Below, piece by piece: positions 18,964 to 27,248 of a stretch of 64,000 nucleotides of DNA. The notes beneath the pieces were generated by a model. That model had not been told where the DNA came from and made no database searches. It was given only the letters and a program-made list of their open reading frames with translations. Numbering within the stretch: position 1 is the first letter of the stretch; every line of letters starts with the position of its first letter. Made by a program: the position numbers and the translations under genes. Origin of the DNA: Lentzea jiangxiensis (GTDB lineage Bacteria; Actinomycetota; Actinomycetes; Mycobacteriales; Pseudonocardiaceae); contig NZ_FNIX01000001.1 in assembly GCF_900104175.1 (NCBI RefSeq), positions 1,524,934 through 1,588,933 of the forward strand, read 5' to 3'.

Positions 18964-19560
18964 TCAGCTCCGGCCGGAAAGGTGCCGCACCAGCAACGTC
19001 AGCTGTTCCGCGTACTTCGCGGCGAACTCGGGCGTGGCCGGGTCCTCGCCGGTGATCTGACCGGCGGTGTGCCGCAGCGTCAGCGGCGCGGAGGCCGCGG
19101 CCATGAGCGCCAGCAGCAGGAAGCCCGGGTCGAGGTCCGCGGGGAGCTCACCCGACTCCTGGCGTTGGCGCATCTGCTCGACCTGGGCGCGCAGGAACGT
19201 CTCGTCGGTGGGTGGGCTGTCGCCTGCCAGGTTCGACCACGCCCACAGCCGGGCGTGGTCGGTCAGCGTCGTGTGGACGAAGCCCGCGATCACGGTGCTC
19301 AGCGGCTGGTCGGTGCTCGACATCTCGGCCGCGGAGCCGTGCCAGCTCGTGGACAGCTCCTTGTACAGGCCCTCTTTGCCGCCGAAGTAGTACGAGATCA
19401 GCTGCTTGTTCACGCCGGCCCGTGCCGCGATGTCGGTGGTGCGCGTGGCCGCGTAGCCCTTCGCGCCGAACTCCGCCGCCGCCGCTTCCAGGAGCAGGGC
19501 GCGGGTGCGTTCCGGGTCGCGCTTGCGTTCCGAGGCGCGGGGAGAACGGCGTTGATCCAC
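18964..19560 (-). CDS. TetR-family transcriptional repressor
   Basis: About 198 residues. The HTH is RTRALLLEAAAAEFGAKGYA followed by TRTTDIAARAGVNKQLISYY; the C-terminal domain has the helix pattern of the TetR_C ligand pocket. I choose the GTG at 19560 (VDQRRSPRAS); an upstream TTG at 19584 would lie close to the operator. The gene is divergent from a FAD monooxygenase. Two perfect palindromes lie between them, so it very likely represses both genes until it binds the monooxygenase substrate or product. Confidence 0.9.
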   Translation of the reverse strand: MDQRRSPRASERKRDPERTRALLLEAAAAEFGAKGYAATRTTDIAARAGVNKQLISYYFGGKEGLYKELSTSWHGSAAEMSSTDQPLSTVIAGFVHTTLTDHARLWAWSNLAGDSPPTDETFLRAQVEQMRQRQESGELPADLDPGFLLLALMAAASAPLTLRHTAGQITGEDPATPEFAAKYAEQLTLLVRHLSGRS

Positions 19561-19587
19561 GTCGCCACGGTAGCCGACCGCCAATTT

Positions 19588-19624
19588 TCAACCGTTAGGT
19601 TGACTTAATCAACCACGCGGTTGA
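19588..19624. promoter_or_regulatory. Twin palindromic operators of the TetR repressor
   Basis: TCAACCGTTAGGTTGA (19588-19603) and TCAACCACGCGGTTGA (19609-19624) share the arms TCAACC and GGTTGA around different 4-base centres. Their centres are 21 bp apart, two helical turns, so two dimers can bind the same face. They occupy the space between the divergent tetR and monooxygenase starts. Confidence 0.85.
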
Positions 19625-19635
19625 AACTAGTCGGC

Positions 19636-20787
19636 ATGAGGATCGCGGTGATCGGTGGGGGAATCGGCGGGCTGTGCCTGGCGCACGGGTTGCGCAAGGC
19701 CGGCGTGGACGTGGAGGTGTACGAGCGGGACCTGTCGCGCACGGACCGCCTGCAGGGGTACCGGGTGCACATCAACCCGGACGGTGCCGCTGCGCTGCGG
19801 GAGTGCCTTCCCGCGGCGAACTGGGAGCGGTTCGAGCGGAGCGCGGGCTTCAGCGGCAACGGGTTCGGCTTCCTGACCGAGCACCTCAAGCCGTTGCTCG
19901 TGCTCGACCAGGACGAGGAGAAGCACTACTCGGCGAGCCGGATCACGCTGCGGCAGGTGCTGCTCGACGGCCTGGACGTGCGGTTCGGCAAGCGGTTCGA
20001 GCGCTACGAGCAGGGGGACGGGATCAGGCTGCACTTCGAGGACGGCACGACGGCCGAGTGCGACGTGCTGGTCGGCGCGGACGGCATCCGGTCGCGCGTG
20101 CGCCGCCAGTACCTGCCGCACGCGGGAACGGAGGAGGTCGGGATCACGGCGGTGGCGGGCAAGCTCTTCCTCGACGAGCACGACTGGATTCCGCCCAGCT
20201 TGCTCGTCCGGGCCAACTCGATCGTCCCGACCAGCCGGTGCGGCATGTTCCTGGTGGCCCACGACGGCCTGGGCCACTCCGACGACGAGGGCGTGCTGTT
20301 CGACAACGTGCGCCCGTACCTGATGTGGGCGTTCGCGGCCAAGGACCTCGACCTCGGCGGCGGGCTGCAGCGGGAGGTGCTGCGGCGGATCGCCGGGTGG
20401 AGCCCTGACCTGCGCAGGATCGTGGAAGCGTCGCACCCTGAAACCGTCAGCCAGTGGCACATCAGGTCGTCGAAGCCGATCGGGCGCTGGCGGCCGACGA
20501 ACGTGACGCTGCTCGGTGACGCCGTCCACGCCATGACCCCGATGCGGGGGATCGGGGCGAACATCGCGTTGAAGGACGCGCAACTGCTCACGCGCTGCCT
20601 CGTCGAGGGCGGCGACGCGATCGCCCGGTACGAGGCGGAGATGTACGAGTACGGGTTCGCGGCGGTGCACGACTCGTTGCGGGCGGCGAAGCAGTTCGCC
20701 GAGGGCAGTCCGGTGGCGCGGACGCTGTTCCGGACGGTGCTCAGGACGGCGTCGGCGGTGCCCGCGTTGAAGCGCGCGATGTTCTGA
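19636..20787 (+). CDS. FAD-dependent monooxygenase
   Basis: 383 residues in the para-hydroxybenzoate hydroxylase-like class. The N-terminal GxGxxG is AVIGGGIGGLCLAHGL; VLVGADGIRSRVRR is the DG motif; GDAVHAMTPMRGIGANIALK is the second FAD-binding motif. It probably hydroxylates an aromatic or polyketide-type compound using NAD(P)H and O2. The start ATG at 19636 lies 11 bases after the second operator, so transcription must start inside or very near the operators. Control is by the divergent TetR protein. Confidence 0.9.
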   Translation: MRIAVIGGGIGGLCLAHGLRKAGVDVEVYERDLSRTDRLQGYRVHINPDGAAALRECLPAANWERFERSAGFSGNGFGFLTEHLKPLLVLDQDEEKHYSASRITLRQVLLDGLDVRFGKRFERYEQGDGIRLHFEDGTTAECDVLVGADGIRSRVRRQYLPHAGTEEVGITAVAGKLFLDEHDWIPPSLLVRANSIVPTSRCGMFLVAHDGLGHSDDEGVLFDNVRPYLMWAFAAKDLDLGGGLQREVLRRIAGWSPDLRRIVEASHPETVSQWHIRSSKPIGRWRPTNVTLLGDAVHAMTPMRGIGANIALKDAQLLTRCLVEGGDAIARYEAEMYEYGFAAVHDSLRAAKQFAEGSPVARTLFRTVLRTASAVPALKRAMF

Positions 20788-20859
20788 AGATTCGGTTGAA
20801 CCGTTCCGGCCTCCCGCACGTGTGATGGGCGTTCGAGGGCACGAGCCGGGAGGTTCAGG

Positions 20860-22017
20860 ATGATCCGCAGGAGCGCCGCGGTCGTCGCACTGGGGTTGAT
20901 CTCGCTGACCGCCTGCGCCGGCACGCCGGAGAGCAAGCCGGTCGCACAGCAGGAAAGCGTGGTGGCGCTGAACGTCACCGAGAACGCCGACCTGGGGCCG
21001 GTGGTCACCGACGTCAAGGGGTTCACGCTCTACCGCTTCGACGGGGATGAGCCCGGTACGTCCACTTGTGCCGGTGAGTGCGCCGCGACCTGGCCCCCGG
21101 CAACGGTTGCCGGTGAGACCTTCACGGTGGACGGCGTCGACCGGGGCCTGGTCGGCTCGATCGTCCGCGAGGACGGCAGCCGGCAGCTCACCGTCGACGG
21201 CATGCCGCAGTACAGGTTCGCCGAGGACACCAAGCCCGGTGAGACGAAGGGGCAGGGTCTGCGGGGCAAGTGGTTCGCCACGGCCCAGGACGGAGCCCGC
21301 ACGAGGCTCGCCGCCCGCACGGGCGTCGTCGCCGGGCTCGGTGCGGTGCTCACCGACGACGCCGGTCTGACGATGTACCGGTTCGACGGCGACACGGCGC
21401 AGCCGCCGGCGTCCACTTGCGACGGTGGGTGTGCCGGGACGTGGCCGCCGGTGCACGTCGAGGGCGGGACGCCGCGGGTGAAGGGCGTCGACCCCGGGCT
21501 TCTCGGCACGATCACGCGCGCGGACGGCAGGAAGCAGCTCACCGTCGCCGGCTGGCCGCAGTACACGTTCAAGAACGACGCCAAGCCCGGCGAGGCCAAC
21601 GGCGTCACGGTGGCGAAGTGGTTCGCCACGGCCACCGACGGCAAGAAGGCCCAGCGGAACAAGGCGATCGCGCTCACCAGTGCGACCGTCGAGAACCTCG
21701 GAGTCGTCGCGACCGACGCCGGTGGCATGACGCTGTACCGGTTCGACGACGACTCCGCGGACCCGTCGGCGAGCACCTGCTCGGGGCAGTGCGCGCGGCA
21801 GTGGCCGCCCGCGTTCGTGAGCGAGGGGTTCCAGGTGCAGGGCGTGGATCCCGCGCTCGTGGGGACGGTCGAACGGGACGGGAAGCAGCAGCTCACCATC
21901 GCGGGGTGGCCGCAGTACCTCCTCGCGGGGGACGAGGTCTGCGGTGACGCCGACGGGCAGGGCGTTGGCGGGAAGTGGTGGGCCACCAAGGCCGACGGAA
22001 CGCGCGCCGGCCGGTGA
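20860..22017 (+). CDS. Secreted lipoprotein with three Secreted_repeat units
   Basis: 385 residues. A short signal sequence ends in the lipobox LTAC (Cys19), so the mature protein is lipid-anchored outside. Three units follow, each with TLYRFDGD or MYRFDGD, STCxGxCAxTWPP and a closing KWFAT or KWWAT. These are the Secreted_repeat (COG4315) modules of actinobacterial proteins often annotated as SCO0930-like. The conserved Cys pair of each unit could bind a cofactor or form a disulfide. Function is unknown. A strong ribosome binding site (GGGAGG at 20848-20853) precedes the ATG. The gene ends at a bidirectional terminator. Confidence 0.88.
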   Translation: MIRRSAAVVALGLISLTACAGTPESKPVAQQESVVALNVTENADLGPVVTDVKGFTLYRFDGDEPGTSTCAGECAATWPPATVAGETFTVDGVDRGLVGSIVREDGSRQLTVDGMPQYRFAEDTKPGETKGQGLRGKWFATAQDGARTRLAARTGVVAGLGAVLTDDAGLTMYRFDGDTAQPPASTCDGGCAGTWPPVHVEGGTPRVKGVDPGLLGTITRADGRKQLTVAGWPQYTFKNDAKPGEANGVTVAKWFATATDGKKAQRNKAIALTSATVENLGVVATDAGGMTLYRFDDDSADPSASTCSGQCARQWPPAFVSEGFQVQGVDPALVGTVERDGKQQLTIAGWPQYLLAGDEVCGDADGQGVGGKWWATKADGTRAGR

Positions 22018-22028
22018 CGGGGGAGAGG

Positions 22029-22062
22029 AGAGCCCCGGCGGGACACGTCCCGCCGGGGCTCT
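22029..22062. terminator. Bidirectional hairpin terminator
   Basis: AGCCCCGGCGGGA (22031-22043), loop CACG, then the exact complement at 22048-22060, extended by two more pairs on each side. It sits between the convergent lipoprotein and galactosidase genes and is followed by CTTCG, with no long U-tract, as is common in actinomycetes. Confidence 0.85.
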
Positions 22063-22068
22063 TCGCGA

Positions 22069-24159
22069 TCAGCTCAGGCGCAGCAGGACGGCCTGCTCCG
22101 GCTCCAGCACCGGCAGCTGCACGCCGACCTCCGCCAGCACGGAACCGGGCAGCTCCACCGCCTCCCAGTTCGCGGGGCCGCGCTGCGTCAGCCGGGGCCG
22201 GCCGGCCGGAGCGTCGAACGACAGGCGGTACGTGCGCGCCGGGTCGAGCCCCGGCAGCCGCACCCGGCGGGGCTTGTTCTGCACCGACGTCGTGAGCTGC
22301 GCGTAGCAGAAGAGCGCCTCGGACCTGTCCTCGGCGACGACTCCGTGCACCCACGCCGCGGGATCCGGGTGGTCGGAGCGCACGACGACACCGCTGTGCA
22401 CCAACGACCGCACGTCCTTATAGTACTCGATCGCGGCCCGCAGCCCGGCCCGTTCGTCGTCGGTGGCCGAGTTGACGTCCCACTCGATCCCGAAGTGCCC
22501 GAGCAGCGCCGTCGCGACCCGGAACGACAGGTCGTGCACGCGCCCGGTGGTGTGCGACTTCGTCGGCCCGACGTGCTGGCCCATCAGCTCCGGCGGCAGG
22601 AACACCCCGGTCCAGCGCTGGATCAGCTGGCGCTCCAGGGCGTCGTTGCAGTCCGACGTCCACACGCGGTCGGTGCGCGCGAGCACGCCGAGGTCGATCC
22701 GGCCGCCACCGGACGAGCAGCTCTCGATCTCCACATGCGGGTGCCGCAACCGCAGCTCGTCCAGCAGCCGGTAGAACGCGGCGGTCTGGTCGTGCACGCG
22801 CGAGCCGATGAGGTCGCGGTTGTGGTCCCACTTCACGAACGCGATGTCGTTGTCCGCCAGCACCGCCGAGACGCGTTCGAGGATGTACGCGTACGCCTCC
22901 GGGTGCGCGATGTTCAGCACCTGCTGGTTGCGCGACGACGGCGGCAGCACGCCGGGACGCGGTCCGAGCACCCAGTCCGGGTGGGCGCGGTAGAGGTCGG
23001 AGTCCGTGTTGACCATCTCGGGCTCGAACCACAGCCCGAACTCCATGCCGAGCGCGCGGACGTGCTCGATCAACGGCGTCAGCCCGTCCGGCCACACCGT
23101 CTCGTCGACGTACCAGTCACCGAGGCCGGCGGAGTCGTCGCGGCGGTGGCGGAACCAGCCGTCGTCCAGCACGAACCGCTCGACCCCCAGGGCGGCGGCG
23201 GTGTCGGCCAGCGAGGTCAGGCGCGCGAGGTCGTGGTCGAAGTAGACGGCCTCCCACGTGTTCAGCACGACCGGCCGCGGCCGCAGCGCGCGTTCGCGCA
23301 GCTGACGGTGGAACGCCGCGCTGATGCCGTCGATGCCCGTGGGCGAGTAGGCCGCGTAGATCCACGGCGTCTCGTACTCCTCGCCCGGTGCCAGCGCGAC
23401 CTCCCCCGGCAGCAGCAGCTCGCCACCGCCCAGGACAGGCAGGCCGTCGACCAGGTTCTCGGCGTACGTCACGTGGTTGCCGCTCCACGCCACGTGTACG
23501 GCCCACACCTCGCCGTCGCGGAACGAGAACCCGGGCGTGCCGGCCAGCAGTCCGATGGTCGCGTCGTGCCCGGTGCGGCCGCGCCGGTTCTCGCGCACCC
23601 ACGAGCCGTGGTGGAACGCCTGCCGCTGCGGCGCGCGTTCGCGGCTCCAGCGGCCGGTGAAGTCCAGGAGCTCCGTGGCGTGCGACGGGACGGGGAGCGC
23701 GGTTTCCAGGCCCTCCAACGCGTACGGCGTCTCGCCGTCGTTGCGGACGACGTGCCGGACGCGGAGCATCCCGGACGGCAGCAGTTCGACGGTGCCGGTC
23801 ACGGTCAGCGCGGCGGCCTCGTCCGACGCGACGTAGCGGAAGATCGAGCCGTCCTCGCCCGAGAACGACGTGACCTCCAGCGCGGGGGCGAAGTGCTCGC
23901 CGCCGCGGTGTCCGCGCAGGCCGGGGCGGCCGGCGTACCCGGCACCGGCGTCGGGCAGCAGCGCGAGGGGGACCGGGAGGTCCGGCGCGTTGTTCGGGTT
24001 GGTCCACGAAACGGCGTCGACCAGGCCCCGCAGCGCGGCCTGGTCGACGTCTCCGAGCGTGCGTCCCCAGTGCGCCACGATCGGCAGGCTGGTGCCCGCG
24101 ACGGTGATGACGACGCTGGAGATGTCGTCGTGCAGGTACACGACCTCCGTGTTGCTCAT
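22069..24159 (-). CDS. Alpha-galactosidase, glycoside hydrolase family 36
   Basis: 696 residues, no signal peptide, hence intracellular. It hydrolyses alpha-1,6-galactosides such as melibiose or raffinose breakdown products. The nucleophile Asp is in FVKWDHNRDL and the acid/base Asp in RVWTSDCNDA; ESCSSGGGRIDLGV precedes it, as in GH36. A beta-sandwich N-terminal domain and a C-terminal beta domain complete the size. I start at ATG 24159 (MSNTEVVYL). The gene has its own promoter and an inverted-repeat operator within 100 bases upstream, so it is probably induced separately from the GntP operon before it. Confidence 0.92.
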   Translation of the reverse strand: MSNTEVVYLHDDISSVVITVAGTSLPIVAHWGRTLGDVDQAALRGLVDAVSWTNPNNAPDLPVPLALLPDAGAGYAGRPGLRGHRGGEHFAPALEVTSFSGEDGSIFRYVASDEAAALTVTGTVELLPSGMLRVRHVVRNDGETPYALEGLETALPVPSHATELLDFTGRWSRERAPQRQAFHHGSWVRENRRGRTGHDATIGLLAGTPGFSFRDGEVWAVHVAWSGNHVTYAENLVDGLPVLGGGELLLPGEVALAPGEEYETPWIYAAYSPTGIDGISAAFHRQLRERALRPRPVVLNTWEAVYFDHDLARLTSLADTAAALGVERFVLDDGWFRHRRDDSAGLGDWYVDETVWPDGLTPLIEHVRALGMEFGLWFEPEMVNTDSDLYRAHPDWVLGPRPGVLPPSSRNQQVLNIAHPEAYAYILERVSAVLADNDIAFVKWDHNRDLIGSRVHDQTAAFYRLLDELRLRHPHVEIESCSSGGGRIDLGVLARTDRVWTSDCNDALERQLIQRWTGVFLPPELMGQHVGPTKSHTTGRVHDLSFRVATALLGHFGIEWDVNSATDDERAGLRAAIEYYKDVRSLVHSGVVVRSDHPDPAAWVHGVVAEDRSEALFCYAQLTTSVQNKPRRVRLPGLDPARTYRLSFDAPAGRPRLTQRGPANWEAVELPGSVLAEVGVQLPVLEPEQAVLLRLS

Positions 24160-24164
24160 GCGGG

Positions 24165-24229
24165 CCCCGTCCACATCAAACACAAATGAACATTGCGCCG
24201 ATCCTCAGATGTGGACGGGGTGTTGTCAA
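24165..24229 (-). promoter_or_regulatory. Promoter and inverted-repeat operator of the alpha-galactosidase gene
   Basis: Reading the minus strand, TTGACA (24229-24224), a 17-base spacer and GAGGAT (24206-24201) form a promoter. A perfect 13-bp inverted repeat surrounds its -10 region: GATGTGGACGGGG at 24208-24220 and CCCCGTCCACATC at 24165-24177. Arm centres are 43 bp apart, about four helical turns. A repressor binding both arms would clamp the start site. Confidence 0.7.
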
Positions 24230-24257
24230 GCGTTGGGGAATGTTGAGTTGTGTCCGA

Positions 24258-25655
24258 TCAGACAACGAGGCTGAGCGCCGCGGCGACCACGAAACCGACC
24301 ACCGAGAGGATGGTCTCGAGGACCGTCCACGACTGCAGCGTCTCCTTCACCGACAGCCCGAAGTACCGCGACACGATCCAGAACCCGCCGTCGTTGACGT
24401 GCGAGGCGATGATCGAACCGGACGCGATGGCCATCACGACCAGCGCGAGCTGGGGCTGCGAGTAGTCCAGGTCTCCGAGCACCGGTGCCACGATGCCCGC
24501 GGTGGTCACGATCGCGACCGTCGCGGACCCCTGCGCGATGCGGATGACGCAGCTGATCACGTACGCCAGCGCGATCACCGGCAGGCCGATGCCGGACAGC
24601 TCGGCCGCCAGCGTCTTGCCGATGCCCGTCGCGGCCAGCACGGCGCCGAAGAAGCCACCGGCGCCGACCACGAGCAGGATCATCGCGACCGGCTTCAGCG
24701 AGGCGGCGGACAACTCCGCGACCTTCTCCCGCGTCATGCCGCGCCGGAAGCCCAGCAGCCAGAACGCGAGCAGCACCGAGATCGTCAACGCCACCGCGGG
24801 CGTGCCGAAGAACGTCGCCACCGAGTACAGCCGGGTGCCCTTGGTCAGCAGGATCGAGCCGAACGTGCCGGCGAGGATCAGCACCAGCGGCAGGCCGATG
24901 ATCGACAGCACCAGGCCGAGCGGCGGCGGTTCGCGGTCACCGTTGTCCTCGCGCGCGGCCTCGGCCGCCGCCAGCATCTCCTCCGGCACCGGCACGTTGA
25001 TGCGCTTGCCGATCCAGTACGAGTACAGGACACCGCCGACGAACCACGACGGCAGCGCCACCGCGACACCCATGATGATGATCCACCCGAGCGACACGCC
25101 CAGGAGGCCGGCCGCCGCCACTGGTCCGGGGTGCGGCGGCATGAACGCGTGCATGACCGACAGGCCCGCCAGCAGGGGCATGCTGAACAGCACGATCGAC
25201 TTGCCGCTGCGCTTGGCCGCCACGTAGACGAGCGGCGCCAGCACGAAGATGCCGATGTCGAAGAAGACCGGCACGCCGAAGATCAGGCCGGCGAGGCCGA
25301 TCGCGACCGGCGCCCTCTTCTCGCCGAACGCGGTCATCAGCTTGTCCATCAGCACCTGCGCGCCACCGGACGCCTCGAGGATCGCGCCCAGCAGCGTGCC
25401 GAGACCGATGATCGCGGCGATGTGGCCGAGGATCGAGCCGAAGCCCTTCTCCAGCAACGAGTCCGAGGCCTTCTGCGCCGACCCGACCAGTGTCTCCACC
25501 GGCACGCCCGCCAGGAGCGCGACCAGCAGCGCGACGACGATCAGCGCGATGAACGGCTCGACCTTGAACTTGATGATCAGCAGGAGCAGCACCGCGATGC
25601 TGACTACCGCGAGGGTGAGCAAGCCCCCTGTTGAGTGTTGCAACCAGTCGATCAC
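24258..25655 (-). CDS. GntP-family permease
   Basis: 465 residues with about 12-14 membrane segments. GVPVFFDIGIFVLAPLVY, FMPPHPGPVAAAGLLG and ASHVNDGGFWIVSRYFGLS are hallmarks of the gluconate:H+ symporter family, which also includes the D-serine transporter DsdX. Given the two upstream genes, I infer uptake of D-serine, N-acyl-D-amino acids or a related acid. The GTG start at 25655 overlaps the stop of the deacylase gene by four bases (GTGA) and has AGGAG six bases upstream, so translation is coupled. Confidence 0.9.
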   Translation of the reverse strand: MIDWLQHSTGGLLTLAVVSIAVLLLLIIKFKVEPFIALIVVALLVALLAGVPVETLVGSAQKASDSLLEKGFGSILGHIAAIIGLGTLLGAILEASGGAQVLMDKLMTAFGEKRAPVAIGLAGLIFGVPVFFDIGIFVLAPLVYVAAKRSGKSIVLFSMPLLAGLSVMHAFMPPHPGPVAAAGLLGVSLGWIIIMGVAVALPSWFVGGVLYSYWIGKRINVPVPEEMLAAAEAAREDNGDREPPPLGLVLSIIGLPLVLILAGTFGSILLTKGTRLYSVATFFGTPAVALTISVLLAFWLLGFRRGMTREKVAELSAASLKPVAMILLVVGAGGFFGAVLAATGIGKTLAAELSGIGLPVIALAYVISCVIRIAQGSATVAIVTTAGIVAPVLGDLDYSQPQLALVVMAIASGSIIASHVNDGGFWIVSRYFGLSVKETLQSWTVLETILSVVGFVVAAALSLVV

Positions 25656-27235
25656 GGGCGGCTCCTGAGTGAATGGCCTGGCAATGAGCCGGTGGCGGTT
25701 CCGTCGTCGATCACCGTCACCCCGTTGCAGAACACGTACGGGATGCCGGCGGCTTGCTGTCGAGGCTCGTCGAACGTCGCAGTGTCGGCGATCGTCGCGG
25801 GGTCGAACAGCACCAGGTCTGCCGCGTAGCCCTCGCGGACCAGACCCCGGTCGGTGAGCCGCAAGCGCTTGGCCGCGCGGCCGGTGAGGTGCTCCACGCA
25901 CTCCTCCAGGCTCAGCACGCCCAGCTCGCGGACGTAGCGCGCGAAGTAGCGGGGGAACGTGCCCCACGCGCGCGGATGAGGCCGGTCGCCGACCAGCAGC
26001 CCGTCGCTGCCGCCGGTGTGCGCCGGATGCTTCATGATCGCCTGCACGTTCTCCTCGTGGCCGACGTGCATGAGGCACGAGGTGCCCAGGCGTTCGTCGA
26101 CCAGCACGTCGAAGTACACCTCCGCCGGCGCGCGGCCGAGGCGGGCCGCGGACCGCAGAACGCTCGCGCCGACGAGGTGGGCGTTGCGGTCGTTGCGGAC
26201 ACCGTTGATCTCGATGGAGTCCCAGTCGACCGGGACGCCGTGGCACCCGTCCGAACCGGTCTCCTCGATCTCCTCGCGGATGCGTTCGCGGACGTCCACA
26301 TCGGACAACCGCGCCAGCGCCCTGTCCGGCCCGCCCTCCGTGGCCCACGACGGCAGCAGCGCGGACAGGTAGGTCGCGCCCGGCAGGTAGGGGTAGGTGT
26401 CCAGCGAGATGTCGGCACCCTGGGCGATCGCGTCGTCCAGCAACCGCAGCAACTCGGGCGCACGACCCTTGTTCACCGGGAAGTTCATCGTGGCGTGCGC
26501 GAGGTGCAACGCGCAGCCGGACCGCTTCGAGACGTCCACCATCTCGGCGTACGCCTCCAGCGCACCGGCGCCGTAGCTGCGGTGGTGAGGGCTGTAGAAC
26601 CCGCCGTGCCGGCCGACGACCTCGCAGAGCTGCACGAGCTCGGCCATGTCCGCGTACATGCCCGGCGTGTAGGTGAGCCCGGACGACATGCCCATCGCGC
26701 CTTCCGCGAGCGACTGCGCGAGGACGGACCTCATGGTGTCCATTTCGGACTCCGTCGCCGGGCGGTCCTCCCATCCGACGGCCAGCATCCGCAGCGTCCC
26801 CTGCGGCACCAGGTACGCGGCGTTCACCGCGATGCCCTGGTCCAGCCGGTCGAGGTACTGCCCGACCGAGCGCCAGTTCCAGTCGAAACCGGGCGGGTCG
26901 TCGTTCCACCCGGCGAGCTGGCCGCGCAGCGTCGCGAGCACCTCGTCGTCCACCGGCGCGTAGGACAGGCCGTCCTGACCGAGCACCTCGGTCGTGACGC
27001 CCTGGGAGACCTTCGCCAGGTGGTCCGGTTCGGCGAGGACGCGCAGGTCCGAGTGCGAGTGCATGTCGATGAACCCCGGCGCGAGCACGAGCCCGTCCGC
27101 GTCGATCGACCTAGTGGCGGAGATCCCCTCACCGATGGACGAGATGACGCCGTCCTTGATCCCCACGTCCGCCCGGTGGGCGGGCGCGCCGGTGCCGTCG
27201 GCGATCAGCGGTCCGCGCAGAACGACGTCGTCCAT
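25652..27235 (-). CDS. N-acyl-D-amino-acid deacylase (D-aminoacylase) type amidohydrolase
   Basis: 527 residues, cytosolic, expected to remove the acyl group from N-acyl-D-amino acids. GFIDMHSHSD carries the first two metal His; LHLAHATMNF and the late HTGGSDGLLVGDRPHPRAWG are D-aminoacylase landmarks. The usual NCG metal-ligand triplet (Cys96 of Alcaligenes D-aminoacylase) reads QDG here (TEVLGQDGLSYAP), so the Cys ligand is replaced by Asp. AAGGAG precedes the ATG. The gene follows the PLP lyase gene by 13 bases and is coupled to the permease: one operon for D-amino-acid use. Confidence 0.88.
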   Translation of the reverse strand: MDDVVLRGPLIADGTGAPAHRADVGIKDGVISSIGEGISATRSIDADGLVLAPGFIDMHSHSDLRVLAEPDHLAKVSQGVTTEVLGQDGLSYAPVDDEVLATLRGQLAGWNDDPPGFDWNWRSVGQYLDRLDQGIAVNAAYLVPQGTLRMLAVGWEDRPATESEMDTMRSVLAQSLAEGAMGMSSGLTYTPGMYADMAELVQLCEVVGRHGGFYSPHHRSYGAGALEAYAEMVDVSKRSGCALHLAHATMNFPVNKGRAPELLRLLDDAIAQGADISLDTYPYLPGATYLSALLPSWATEGGPDRALARLSDVDVRERIREEIEETGSDGCHGVPVDWDSIEINGVRNDRNAHLVGASVLRSAARLGRAPAEVYFDVLVDERLGTSCLMHVGHEENVQAIMKHPAHTGGSDGLLVGDRPHPRAWGTFPRYFARYVRELGVLSLEECVEHLTGRAAKRLRLTDRGLVREGYAADLVLFDPATIADTATFDEPRQQAAGIPYVFCNGVTVIDDGTATGSLPGHSLRSRP

Positions 27236-27248
27236 CGCAACGCTCCTT

